Origin: JBFMAP01 sp964632135
GTDB taxonomy: Archaea; Micrarchaeota; Micrarchaeia; Burarchaeales; JBFMAP01
Direction of reading: 5' to 3'
Length of the DNA: 24,353 nucleotides
NCBI GenBank assembly: GCA_964632135.1
Contig: CAZWEI010000013.1
Span: 1-24,353 of the forward strand
The notes beneath the pieces are model-generated. The model made no database searches and was not told the origin of the DNA. It worked only from the letters and a program-made list of their open reading frames with translations. Every line of letters starts with the position of its first letter. The stretch's first letter is position 1. Shown here piece by piece: positions 1-7,624 of this stretch. The position numbers and the translations under genes were made by a program.

Positions 1-1
1 G

Positions 2-541
2 GGGGGCATGATAACAACCAACAACGACGAGTTTGCCGACAAGACGAGGATGCTGCGCGACCACGGCTCACGAAAAAAATATCTGCACGAGACTCTCGGT
101 TTTAATTTCCGCACCACATCAATCTGCGCCGCGATTGGCGTGGAGCAGTTGAAAAAACTGGACGGGTTCAACGAAAAAAGAATCAGAAATGCGGCACGTC
201 TGGCAAAAAAACTTTCCCAGATAGACGGTCTGCTGGTGCCAAAAACCCCTCCGGATAGAAAGCACGTTTTCCACCAGTTCACGGTAAGGGTTATCAAGGA
301 TGAATTCGGGGTTGCGCGCGACGGCCTTGGGAAAATCCTGAATGAAAACGGCATAGGAACGGGTGTTCACTACCCGATACCGATCCACAGGCAACCGTTA
401 TACGTAAATATGGGCTACAAGGACCTGCTGCCTGTCTCTGAAAAACTTGCTGATGAAGTGCTCTCCCTCCCGGTCCATCCGTCGGTCAGCGAGTCGGACT
501 CGGATATGATATGCGAAGTCATTAAAAAGGCAAAAAAGTGA
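2..541 (+). CDS. DegT/DnrJ/EryC1/StrS-type sugar aminotransferase, 5' partial
   Basis: This is the C-terminal part of a PLP-dependent sugar-nucleotide aminotransferase. The frame is open to the window edge, so the true start and the PLP lysine, which in this family lies a few residues before the 'GGMITT' turn, are outside. Visible family signatures are GGMITTNNDEFA at the edge, RDHGSRKKYLHETLGFNFR, then TSICAAIGVEQLKKLDGFNEKR, and late in the protein GIGTGVHYPIPIHRQPLY followed by LSLPVHPSVSE. The ATG at 8 is internal, not the start. Such enzymes aminate keto-sugars on nucleotide carriers. It converges on aglB with a 27-bp gap and begins a window rich in glycan genes, so a role in making an amino sugar for surface glycans is likely. 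The exact substrate cannot be read. Confidence 0.88.
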   Translation, partial: GGMITTNNDEFADKTRMLRDHGSRKKYLHETLGFNFRTTSICAAIGVEQLKKLDGFNEKRIRNAARLAKKLSQIDGLLVPKTPPDRKHVFHQFTVRVIKDEFGVARDGLGKILNENGIGTGVHYPIPIHRQPLYVNMGYKDLLPVSEKLADEVLSLPVHPSVSESDSDMICEVIKKAKK

Positions 542-568
542 AAACAGAAGAAGCAGATGGCGGATAAA

Positions 569-3217
569 TCACTCTATTATTTTGAATATCCTTACGGGCA
601 GCGCGGGTCCCTTTACGATGCTGTTTTCAGGATATACTTGTTCAAAACCGTCCAATTCCCCAAGGAAGAAGCCCTGATAGAACGTGGAGTCATACCCCTT
701 GCCTTTTCTGTCCGCCCAACTTAGCGGGTCATCCTTGTCGTACATGACGATGTATTCGTCAAGCAGTCTGCCCTGGGCGTTTGTGGTCTGTCCAACCCGC
801 AGCATCACGCCATGGTTCTGCCTGCCGGTAGCAGAGGTCAGGTTTTCCGCGTAAAACATAATCTTCTGCTGGCCCACGTCCGCTATGCAGTACTGCAATC
901 CGACGCTCGAATATCCCCTCACAAACGGAACCTGCGCCTCAGCCACGCAGTATTCGGAGACGTCGGGTTTGACGGGCACATAAACGTACTCCAGATAATG
1001 CTGGGCATCGCAGGCCGAGTTGCCAGGTCCCTTTTCGAATGTCGTTTCGTTATTCTCAAAGCAAGCAAGATACACCAAAGCGCCCCATTTGCTTATCAGG
1101 TCGACGTCAAACAGCGCATATTTCGCCTTGTGCTGGAGCATGTACGCCTTGAGCTCGCTTGCGTTCCCGTACACGAACACGTCGGCGACCTCGAGGTCCA
1201 TGCTCACGTTGGCGTGCTCGTTTCTCGTGACGCAGTTTCTCTGGCCAAAGAAGTTAATCCAATGCCCGTAGTCCCACCACGATATAACGCGATCCTCCTC
1301 CCCGACGTTTTTTCTTATCCATTCCATCGGCTCAAGCCAGTAACTGGGTATATGCGAGCAATAAAGATAACCTGCCAGTGGTCCGCTTATTTTGGCGCAG
1401 TCAATCCAGTATCCGTATTTCGCATCGGCCGGATTTGCTATCGCATACGAGGGGTCCAAGGCAACAGGAATGACGTCCGACGCGACCACGTAGAACTGCA
1501 TCACTGGAATCAAAAGTACTACGCCAAACATCGCCCAGCCAAGCTTTCGCCCCGTATCGCTTCCAAATAACTTCTTAAACCATTTTTCCAATCCGTTTAT
1601 CCCAATTCCTTCAGTGACTCCAAAACCTACAATAGCCATATACCCGAGTTGCAGCATATACTTGCTTTTGTTGATGCCGATGTAAGAAACGGGGAAAATC
1701 ATAACGGCGAACAACATTTCAAGCTTTGATTCTTTTTCGAAAGCAGCGTATCCGGCGAGTAATAGCGCCGCTAAAACCAATACAACATACACGGCGTTCG
1801 TCTCGATCTCCTTGATCTGCCAGCCGAGATAACCGAGCGAACTCTGGAAAGCGCCGCCGCTCGGTGCCTCCTCTGCCACGGTCTGGTACAGCGCTGCCGT
1901 AGGTTTTGCAAAACCGGCCGCGTACAACACGTAATTCATGATGCTGCCCCCCATCGGGGTGACAAAAACGAAAACCAGCCCCAGTATCCCCAGCGCGACC
2001 AGCACGTTTATCCTGTTCTCAAGATTGTCAGTTTTATACGTTTGGCCTGGCTGCAGTATTTTTAACGCGGATCCGATTTCCAATATTTTTTTGATTATTT
2101 TTTCATTCTGCCACAGAACAGCGCAGAAGAGCAGGGCAGCAAAAACTATCGCTATATGGGTCGGCACTGAGAGGTTGCCCCCGCCGGCGTAGACCATCAG
2201 CGGTATCGACGCCGCAACACCGCACAGAAGCACTATGCCGCTAACCTCGAAAAGCGAGCGAAGGTCCCTCCCGCGCAAGAACTCGGCTATCGACTGCAAG
2301 CCGATATAGCCCGCCATCACGAGAGACGCGACCACCGCGTATGTTGAGCCAAGAATAACAGCGACATACGCAATGCCTGCAAGCAGCGCCAGTCTCCTGT
2401 CCGCCCTGTTAATCGCGATCGCATACGCCGCGAAGAAAAAGAACGAGGAGAAAATCCCCCAGGGCTGCAGTTCCTGCTCGCCTGCGGCGAATTTCATTAT
2501 GAGGTTCGGCATGACCGCGGTGAACAATGCCGCGGCAATCCCGAATTTTCTACCGTAACCCTCTGATATCAGGACGAAGATGAGGAAGCACGTGAGCGCG
2601 CCAACGACAGGCGGGTAAATCCCCGATATGGTGGAGAGCAGATAGTTGTCATACTCGCCCCCGCTGGTGTATATCGAGTACCAGCTCGCGGTTAGGTAAT
2701 TAGTAAGGGGCGGGCCGCGGTGGGTCCAGCCGTAGGGATACCAAGCGGTATAATCCCACACCGGCGTGATTCCGTCTTTAAGTATATCCTGGGTTGAGTA
2801 CATGTAAAAGTACGGGTCGAACTCGTAGAAAATCGGTCCTATGCTCTGGATGCGAAGCCAGAATGCAAAAATCATTACTGCGGCAAGCAAAACCCAGACA
2901 TAATCCCTTTTCCAATGAAAGGATATTGTTTTTGGGAAAGCGTCGTCCGCAACGCAAAAAGCGAAACTCGCCCCGCTCACCAGAATGATATTAAAAATAC
3001 CAAGCTCAAACGAGTATTTTATCCCGACCAGGGCTTCAAGAAAGGAAAGCAGAGGCGGAAAAATAAGCCCGAGTATAAAGCCAAAACAAAGAATCTCAAA
3101 AATGGAGAGCCTTGTTTTCTTAAGTATTGCGAATGCCAAAAGAACGCCGGGTATGAATATCGATAGGAATATGGGGACAGAAGCGAAAATGAAATCATTA
3201 TAACCCATGGAATCCAC
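569..3217 (-). CDS. aglB: Archaeal oligosaccharyltransferase AglB (STT3 family)
   Basis: This 882-residue membrane protein is the catalytic subunit that transfers glycan from a lipid carrier to Asn in N-glycosylation. It shows the first acidic loop motif FDPYF (Asp near residue 134), a TIXE-like TVAEEAP near 446 in a later external loop, and the hallmark WWDYGHW at about 647-653, followed by the soluble C-terminal domain. About a dozen hydrophobic segments precede WWDYG. Roughly 100 residues with about three hydrophobic segments precede the usual first-loop region, which is longer than a typical AglB N-terminus. The ATG at 3217 is used; ATG 3208 (MGYNDF) is an alternative. A TATA-like TTATTATTTTTA lies at about 3250-3262 on this strand. 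Neighbouring sugar-nucleotide genes fit a protein-glycosylation locus. Confidence 0.95.
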   Translation of the reverse strand: MDSMGYNDFIFASVPIFLSIFIPGVLLAFAILKKTRLSIFEILCFGFILGLIFPPLLSFLEALVGIKYSFELGIFNIILVSGASFAFCVADDAFPKTISFHWKRDYVWVLLAAVMIFAFWLRIQSIGPIFYEFDPYFYMYSTQDILKDGITPVWDYTAWYPYGWTHRGPPLTNYLTASWYSIYTSGGEYDNYLLSTISGIYPPVVGALTCFLIFVLISEGYGRKFGIAAALFTAVMPNLIMKFAAGEQELQPWGIFSSFFFFAAYAIAINRADRRLALLAGIAYVAVILGSTYAVVASLVMAGYIGLQSIAEFLRGRDLRSLFEVSGIVLLCGVAASIPLMVYAGGGNLSVPTHIAIVFAALLFCAVLWQNEKIIKKILEIGSALKILQPGQTYKTDNLENRINVLVALGILGLVFVFVTPMGGSIMNYVLYAAGFAKPTAALYQTVAEEAPSGGAFQSSLGYLGWQIKEIETNAVYVVLVLAALLLAGYAAFEKESKLEMLFAVMIFPVSYIGINKSKYMLQLGYMAIVGFGVTEGIGINGLEKWFKKLFGSDTGRKLGWAMFGVVLLIPVMQFYVVASDVIPVALDPSYAIANPADAKYGYWIDCAKISGPLAGYLYCSHIPSYWLEPMEWIRKNVGEEDRVISWWDYGHWINFFGQRNCVTRNEHANVSMDLEVADVFVYGNASELKAYMLQHKAKYALFDVDLISKWGALVYLACFENNETTFEKGPGNSACDAQHYLEYVYVPVKPDVSEYCVAEAQVPFVRGYSSVGLQYCIADVGQQKIMFYAENLTSATGRQNHGVMLRVGQTTNAQGRLLDEYIVMYDKDDPLSWADRKGKGYDSTFYQGFFLGELDGFEQVYPENSIVKGPALPVRIFKIIE

Positions 3218-3249
3218 TCAAATTTGTCTTGTAGGGGTTTAGTTGATGG

Positions 3250-3262
3250 TAAAAATAATAAG
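3250..3262 (-). promoter_or_regulatory. Candidate TATA box of aglB
   Basis: Read on the minus strand this is an AT-rich TTATTATTTTTA run about 35-45 bases before the aglB ATG, in otherwise GC-richer DNA. The position fits an archaeal promoter with a short leader. Assignment is by position and composition only. Confidence 0.4.
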
Positions 3263-3287
3263 CTTTCCGTGCCGCGTTTCGCCCATC

Positions 3288-3437
3288 CTAATCCCATCTT
3301 TTTATGCTATTTAAAAATTTCGTGACCCCGTGCGCAAACAGGCTTCTCCTCCCACCGGCCGCCTTGGTCGCGCGCGCCTTTATGGCCTTTCTTATTCCAT
3401 CCTCGCTGATGGATAGTACGAATACAACAGGTGAAAA
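3288..3437 (-). pseudogene. Decayed 3' end of a PHP-family gene
   Basis: On the minus strand this stretch encodes IRKAIKARATKAAGG, then SLFAHGVTK, ending at a TAG stop at 3288. The intact PHP gene at 7625-8287 ends with VRKAIKARATDAVGK, then SIFVHGVTK. The C-terminal 35 or so residues align without gaps and the DNA is similar too (both contain GGCGCGCGC in minus sense). Upstream of about 3437 the similarity ends and none of the metal-binding PHP motifs (HxH, TDHS, GGSDAH) is present, so this is a remnant of a duplicated or rearranged gene. It lies antisense to the apparent 5' extension of the UbiA reading frame, which argues that this extension is not coding. Confidence 0.75.
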
Positions 3438-3479
3438 CTCGGCTATTATCCAAATCGCAAAACTTTCAGGGAGCACTAT

Positions 3480-3489
3480 AGTTTATATC
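3480..3489 (+). promoter_or_regulatory. TATA box of the UbiA-family gene
   Basis: AGTTTATATC sits about 26 bases before the GTG at 3511. That is the normal TATA-to-start distance in archaea, so the mRNA would begin at or next to this GTG and be leaderless. This supports GTG 3511 as the start rather than the ATG at 3304. Confidence 0.55.
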
Positions 3490-3510
3490 ACTAATTTACT
3501 CATTAACCAC

Positions 3511-4392
3511 GTGGCAGATTTCCACGCCTTCGTACAGCTGATGCGTCCAAGGCAATGGTACAAGAACTTAGTCTTCTTTATAGCGTTTATTTTTTCAAAG
3601 AACCTGGCTAACACAAATATCTACTACTCTCTTGCGCTTGGCTTTGTCTCGCTTTGTCTGGTCTCGAGCGCCAACTATGTTACAAACGACATTCTCGATA
3701 TGAAAAACGACGCCAGCCACCCGGAGAAGAAGAACCGTCCGCTCCCGTCCGGCAGGATAACGGCCAGCGAGGCTTACGTTTTGGCCCTCGCGCTTTTGCT
3801 CGTCTCCTTCGCGCTTGCCTACGCGGTCAACCTCGCTTTTTTTTCAGCCATGATCCTCTTTTTCGCGCTGACGCAGATTTACTCATTCCATGCCAAAAAG
3901 GTAGTTTTCGTGGACATAGTTTTAGTCTCGATAAACTTCGTCATTCGCGCAATATCCGGAGCGCTCGCCATCTCCGTCGTCTTCTCACCATGGCTCGTGC
4001 TGTGCAGCTTCCTGCTCGCGCTCTTCATCTCGGCATCAAAGAGGGCCAGCGACTTTATGCTCCTTGGCAAAGACGCGTGGAGGTACAAAATAGTTTTCAA
4101 ACAGTACACACCCGAGCTGCTCAACAATGTCGTCGTCGCGTCTATAGCCATGCTGCTCCTCTCCTACAGCAGCTACTCGTTCCTATCGACAACCCACAAT
4201 GATTATATAATGATGGCGACGATCCCAGTGGCGACTTTTCTCGTCTTCAGATACATGTTCCTGCTCTACTCGCGGAGCTGGATAACGCGCAATCCTGAAA
4301 ACGTCTTCACAGACAGCCAGATGTTTTTCGGAATGGCGCTCTGGCTCGCGCTCGTGCTTTTGTCACTTTACACAACCAATCGCGCGCTTTGA
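3511..4392 (+). CDS. UbiA-superfamily prenyltransferase, DPPR-synthase-like
   Basis: This 293-residue integral membrane enzyme resembles decaprenyl-phosphate phosphoribosyltransferases of the UbiA superfamily, which condense a sugar phosphate with a polyprenyl phosphate. The signature N-terminus is LMRPRQWYKNLVFF; the first Asp-rich motif is NDILDMKNDASHPEKKNRPL, and the second conserved loop contains SKRASDFMLLG. About eight hydrophobic segments alternate with these loops. The frame is open from 3304, but the first ~70 codons overlap an antisense PHP-gene remnant and do not look like the family. GTG 3511, with a TATA box 26 bases upstream, is preferred; ATG 3541 is a shorter option. It is divergent from aglB. 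A role in making a lipid-linked sugar (ribose or arabinose type) is inferred from family and neighbours. Confidence 0.85.
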   Translation: MADFHAFVQLMRPRQWYKNLVFFIAFIFSKNLANTNIYYSLALGFVSLCLVSSANYVTNDILDMKNDASHPEKKNRPLPSGRITASEAYVLALALLLVSFALAYAVNLAFFSAMILFFALTQIYSFHAKKVVFVDIVLVSINFVIRAISGALAISVVFSPWLVLCSFLLALFISASKRASDFMLLGKDAWRYKIVFKQYTPELLNNVVVASIAMLLLSYSSYSFLSTTHNDYIMMATIPVATFLVFRYMFLLYSRSWITRNPENVFTDSQMFFGMALWLALVLLSLYTTNRAL

Positions 4393-4404
4393 ACTAGAAA
4401 CATC

Positions 4405-4418
4405 TTATTTTTATTTTT
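4405..4418 (+). terminator. T-rich terminator after the UbiA-family gene
   Basis: TTATTTTTATTTTT begins 13 bases after the stop codon. Archaeal RNA polymerase terminates at such U-rich tracts without needing a hairpin. It is the strongest T run in the gap. Confidence 0.5.
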
Positions 4419-4580
4419 CCATACCACGAGCACTCGGTTCACTTTCTACTTCTCGAGGGCTGTGGAAATCGATCAGATACAATTATTACAGAAGAGACAA
4501 GAAGTTTCGGGTCTCGGACTCCAGTCGGGGTATATCGTGATAGAAATATTTCACCACGAGGTTTCAAAGCTTAAAAAAAG

Positions 4581-4592
4581 TTAATAAATATT
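4581..4592 (+). promoter_or_regulatory. Candidate TATA box of the GT-C glycosyltransferase gene
   Basis: TTAATAAATATT would place transcription start near 4615, giving a leader of about 85 bases before ATG 4702. The inverted repeat ACAATT-TT-AATTGT at 4641-4654 lies inside that leader. Assignment is by composition and position. Confidence 0.4.
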
Positions 4593-4701
4593 GTAGTACG
4601 TTACAATTAATGGCGGGGGTTGATTTGTGAATGGTCCAATACAATTTTAATTGTGTGTATATTACCAAATCTCGCAATCCAATTTGTCAGAGGACCCCGG
4701 C

Positions 4702-6198
4702 ATGTACAACAAACTTGAATTAACGCAAATGATCGAAAAAAGAACGAATGAGATTTATATTTTACTTATATCGATTTATCTTGTATTCGCCATTTTTTAT
4801 GTTTTCTTCGGCGATATGAACTACGACGAGGGCTGGTATCTCTATGCCAGCAAGGCGGTATACTTTGGAAAGACTCCCTATATTGATTTTTCTTATACGC
4901 AGTCACCGCTGTTACCTTATATTTACGGTATCCCCCAGCTTCTCTTTGGACCGAGCTTGTATGTTGGGCGACTAACCTCTCTGTTTTTTGGAATACTAAC
5001 ATGCATATTCACAATAAAAGTAGCCGAAAAATTTGGGGGGAAGGTAGGAGCCGTTATCGCATTAGCGTTGATATCCCTTAGTCCATTCACCATCTATTTT
5101 TTCACAATAGTTAAGACATATGCACTAACCGCTTTTTTCATAGCTTTATCTTTTTATTTTTTATTTGCTAATGAAAACATAAAAAATCCTGCAAAAAGTA
5201 TGCTCGCCGCATTCTTCATATCCCTATCACTCGGCGTTCGATTTTCAATTCTTCCGGTTGTCTTTTTGTTGGTCATTTACATCCTCTACACAGAGCGATA
5301 TAACATAAGAACAATTGTTCTAACTATTGGAACTGTGCTTATAACAAGCGGGTTGCTTTTTTTGCCTTTTTTAATCATCAATAAAGATCTCTTAATTTTT
5401 AATCTAATCGGCTATCATCTTGGAGAAACTGGGTCGAGTTTGATCGAATACTTTTTTAACAAAACATTTTCTTCGCTTACTATCATTTCTAGCATAGTCA
5501 ACAAATTCTTCGTTATTTTGATTTTGATGTCTGTAGGGCTAATTCTATTACTTGGGAAAAGAAAACATTTCAAAGATTATTTAAAAATTTACGTTTTATA
5601 CATGGCCGTATTTTCAGTATTTTTTGTTAATCTCATCCCTTGCCAGCCATACGACGAGTATCTAGTAATACTTGTACCTCTTGCCTCAATTCTCGCCGGT
5701 TACGGCTTTAGCGAGATTTACAACAATTCTAAACATTTATTGTTGATGGCACTATTTTTGATTTTATTAGAAGCATCACTACAAAACCGCATGGGGGTTA
5801 CCTCGTATGGATATAAACTAATCCATGAGACGGAAGAAATGGCTGACTATATCAAAAATCATACACCAGAAGATGGAAAATTGCTTGCATTCAGCACATA
5901 CGTCGCCGTTCGGGCGGAGAGAGAAGTGTTGCCAGGCTTTGAAATGTCCCTGTTCTCCTACCACCCTAGTTGGAGCAACGACAAAGCTGAAAAATATAAG
6001 GTCATAAACAAAGACCTGCTAAATCAGCGTATAAAATCGAAAAGTGCCAGTGCAATCCTACTTACTACTTACGAACTAAAAGTCCTAGATGCTGATACAA
6101 TACATCTAATAGAAGAAAACTATTATCTAGCAAAATCTATGAATTGGGGACCAGATACAGCATATCTATATTCTCCAAGAGTGTTAAGTAAACCTTGA
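4702..6198 (+). CDS. GT-C glycosyltransferase (family 39 / ArnT-PMT like), membrane
   Basis: This 498-residue polytopic membrane protein resembles GT39/ArnT-type enzymes that use polyprenyl-phosphate sugars. After a first membrane segment it has YDEGWYLYASKAVYFG, which carries the acidic pair expected in the first external loop of GT-C folds, then YIDFSYTQSPLLPYIYGIP, a layout typical of this superfamily. About ten more hydrophobic segments follow and a soluble tail of about 110 residues ends the protein. ATG 4702 is chosen because GAGG at 4690-4693 precedes it at a good distance; an in-frame TTG at 4651 would add 17 residues. The gene is visibly AT-richer than its neighbours (many ATA, TTA, AAA codons), which suggests separate ancestry. 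The substrate is unknown. Confidence 0.82.
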   Translation: MYNKLELTQMIEKRTNEIYILLISIYLVFAIFYVFFGDMNYDEGWYLYASKAVYFGKTPYIDFSYTQSPLLPYIYGIPQLLFGPSLYVGRLTSLFFGILTCIFTIKVAEKFGGKVGAVIALALISLSPFTIYFFTIVKTYALTAFFIALSFYFLFANENIKNPAKSMLAAFFISLSLGVRFSILPVVFLLVIYILYTERYNIRTIVLTIGTVLITSGLLFLPFLIINKDLLIFNLIGYHLGETGSSLIEYFFNKTFSSLTIISSIVNKFFVILILMSVGLILLLGKRKHFKDYLKIYVLYMAVFSVFFVNLIPCQPYDEYLVILVPLASILAGYGFSEIYNNSKHLLLMALFLILLEASLQNRMGVTSYGYKLIHETEEMADYIKNHTPEDGKLLAFSTYVAVRAEREVLPGFEMSLFSYHPSWSNDKAEKYKVINKDLLNQRIKSKSASAILLTTYELKVLDADTIHLIEENYYLAKSMNWGPDTAYLYSPRVLSKP

Positions 6199-6271
6199 AC
6201 GGTTACACTTTTTGTATTATCCCGAAATAAAGTTACCTCGATAAATAACGTAGGCTTACTGAAGTTTTGCG

Positions 6272-6285
6272 TTTTTTATAGATAA
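6272..6285 (+). promoter_or_regulatory. TATA box before a structured non-coding stretch
   Basis: TTTTTTATAGATAA is a good archaeal TATA sequence with no open reading frame downstream. The predicted start, about 26-30 bases later (6303-6310), coincides with the first base of a long foldable stretch. This pairing is the reason for suspecting an RNA gene. Confidence 0.45.
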
Positions 6286-6302
6286 TCGCGCAGGTTATGT
6301 TA

Positions 6303-6480
6303 GTGCAGGGGTCTTAGGGGGCAGTGAGCCTCCTACCGCCTAACCCTACCTGCTTTAGCGGATAGATAGAGGCGGACGGTAAGGCGAGTTTGAGGGGGAA
6401 AAGCCAGTCTGGAGCATGCGGACTACGACGTGCACTGCAAACTGGTGCAGAAAAAGGAATGTGGTACGCAGACGAGTTTG
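6303..6480 (+). ncRNA. Candidate structured non-coding RNA, family unknown
   Basis: The stretch lacks a credible reading frame and follows a TATA box at 6272-6285. Its first 51 bases fold well: GCAG (6305-6308) pairs with CTGC (6350-6353), GGGT (6309-6312) with ACCC (6343-6346), and inside them AGGGGGC (6316-6322) pairs with GCCTCCT (6328-6334) around an AGTGA loop. Further on CCAGT (about 6402) can pair with ACTGG (about 6441). I looked for conserved cores of SRP RNA and RNase P RNA and did not find them. It could be an unrecognised small RNA, or part of a decayed IS605-type element, because an IS605-like end hairpin lies just beyond at 6512-6533. The 3' end is arbitrary. Confidence 0.35.
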
Positions 6481-7620
6481 TCAGTGTTTTGTGGTTGAGC
6501 TACCTTGGACGCTCCGCCCTTTAGGGCTGGGAGGTTCACAAAACCTACCATAACCCTCAAAAAATTTCCCCCACTCTGTTTTTGCAAATTCATTTATCCT
6601 GCGTTTCCCGACCGTAGGATACCAAATCCAATCATGATAAATCTCCGAGCCGAGTATGCACAAATTGAACAATGGGGTTCTGAAAAGAACTGGCTCAAGA
6701 AAACTGAGTGCGCCCATCCTGAAAAGCTTGTCGCCAAACACGACCGCGCTGTCGCCGGTGCGGAAACAGTAGTTCACGTTTTTTATATCATCCCCGACAA
6801 CATCTATGCGCGACACGTCGCCCGTCCCCAGCCCTTTTTCATGTGCGATCCTTATGAATGGTATTTTCATCGGCTCGAACCCAAGCATCTTCGCGCTCAC
6901 GGCGTCTATAGCCACCTGGTCATCTGACGCGAGAATGTGATTTCCAACCCTCGGCACCATTGTCCTTGGTCCTGCCCCATCCCCGCACACCGTACCATCC
7001 ATCACCGCGAAAATACGCGGGTGTATCTCCTTCTGAACCGCGAGCAGGTCGACCAAAACTTCGTGGATATATCTGTGCGAGTGATGCCTCCTCTTGCGCA
7101 GCAGAGCGCCAAACGCGTTTTTCATGGCGCCGGTTATAACCGTATGCCCGTGCGTCTTTTGCGTCGGCAGGTGGATTACATTTTTTCCAATCAGCATTTT
7201 TGGAACCTCAAAACCCTCCGGAAAAACCTTTGAGTCAAGTGCTATCAATTTGTGCTTCGGTTCGTACCGGACCCACTCAACCTCATTCAACGGCACAAAA
7301 TTCACGTTGTATCTATTCAGAACGGGCGTCCACTTGTTGAGCTCGGCGCCTTTTCTCGGGTTCGTAACTACGGTCTCATTCTCCACAGCGGTTATTTTTT
7401 CATAGCCCCATTTTCTCATCGCGCGTAGCACTCCTTCGAGCTGCCAGGGCTGCGTCGAGCACGCTGGGAAATAAAGCGTCCAGGAAAGGTTTAGTTTTAG
7501 AATTGCCTCCTTGTTTTTCGGAAAGACTCTCTTAAACTCCGCAAGCTCGAGCAGCCTCTCGTAATCGCGAAACACGCTTTCCGGTTTTGTCTTGAGTACA
7601 GCAACACGCGCCCGTTTCAT
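6481..7620 (-). CDS. DUF362 domain protein
   Basis: This is a 379-residue protein of the DUF362 family (COG2006). Family motifs are LPTQKTHGHTVITGAMKNAFG near the middle, FAVMDGTVCGDGAGPRT, and then ASDDQVAIDAVSAKMLGFEP with IPFIRIAHEKGLG. DUF362 proteins are often joined to ferredoxin domains; this one has no ferredoxin cysteine motif. The biochemical function of the family is poorly defined. ATG 7620 starts 4 bases after the PHP stop codon, so the two are probably one transcript. The last ~18 residues (from EPPSPKGRS on) are encoded by a GC-rich hairpin resembling an IS605-type end, so the original C-terminus seems to have been replaced or extended. Confidence 0.85.
   Translation of the reverse strand: MKRARVAVLKTKPESVFRDYERLLELAEFKRVFPKNKEAILKLNLSWTLYFPACSTQPWQLEGVLRAMRKWGYEKITAVENETVVTNPRKGAELNKWTPVLNRYNVNFVPLNEVEWVRYEPKHKLIALDSKVFPEGFEVPKMLIGKNVIHLPTQKTHGHTVITGAMKNAFGALLRKRRHHSHRYIHEVLVDLLAVQKEIHPRIFAVMDGTVCGDGAGPRTMVPRVGNHILASDDQVAIDAVSAKMLGFEPMKIPFIRIAHEKGLGTGDVSRIDVVGDDIKNVNYCFRTGDSAVVFGDKLFRMGALSFLEPVLFRTPLFNLCILGSEIYHDWIWYPTVGKRRINEFAKTEWGKFFEGYGRFCEPPSPKGRSVQGSSTTKH
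6512..6533. repeat. Hairpin resembling an IS200/IS605-type end, inside the DUF362 gene tail
   Basis: CTCCGCCC, a TTTA loop, then GGGCTGGGAG form an imperfect hairpin (GCCC/GGGC core), followed by GTTCAC. A hairpin with the same TTTA loop occurs at 13163-13182. The style 'CCGCC..TTTA..GGCGG' followed by a short GG-A/T-TTCAC-like sequence is common at right ends of archaeal IS200/IS605 elements. No transposase gene is present, so this is at best a relic. Confidence 0.3.
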
Positions 7621-7624
7621 TTTC

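Larger units (their letters stand above)
4393..4701. other. 309-bp intergenic region
   Basis: No coding region is supported here. It contains the T-rich terminator at 4405-4418, a TATA-like TTAATAAATATT at 4581-4592, and an inverted repeat ACAATT-TT-AATTGT at 4641-4654 close to the downstream start. The stretch 4420-4560 has no recognised RNA or gene; the octamer ACCACGAG occurs twice (about 4423 and 4552). Confidence 0.4.

Noticed and set aside
812..1570. 252-codon open frame antisense to aglB
   Set aside because: It lies wholly within the secure aglB coding region and its translation shows no family features.
3304..3510. N-terminal extension of the UbiA frame from ATG 3304
   Set aside because: It lies antisense to a PHP-gene remnant, does not resemble the family, and a TATA box at 3480-3489 points to a start at 3511.
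6303..6480. SRP RNA or RNase P RNA
   Set aside because: The conserved SRP helix 8 (GGAAG / AGCAG type) and the RNase P core sequences are not visible.
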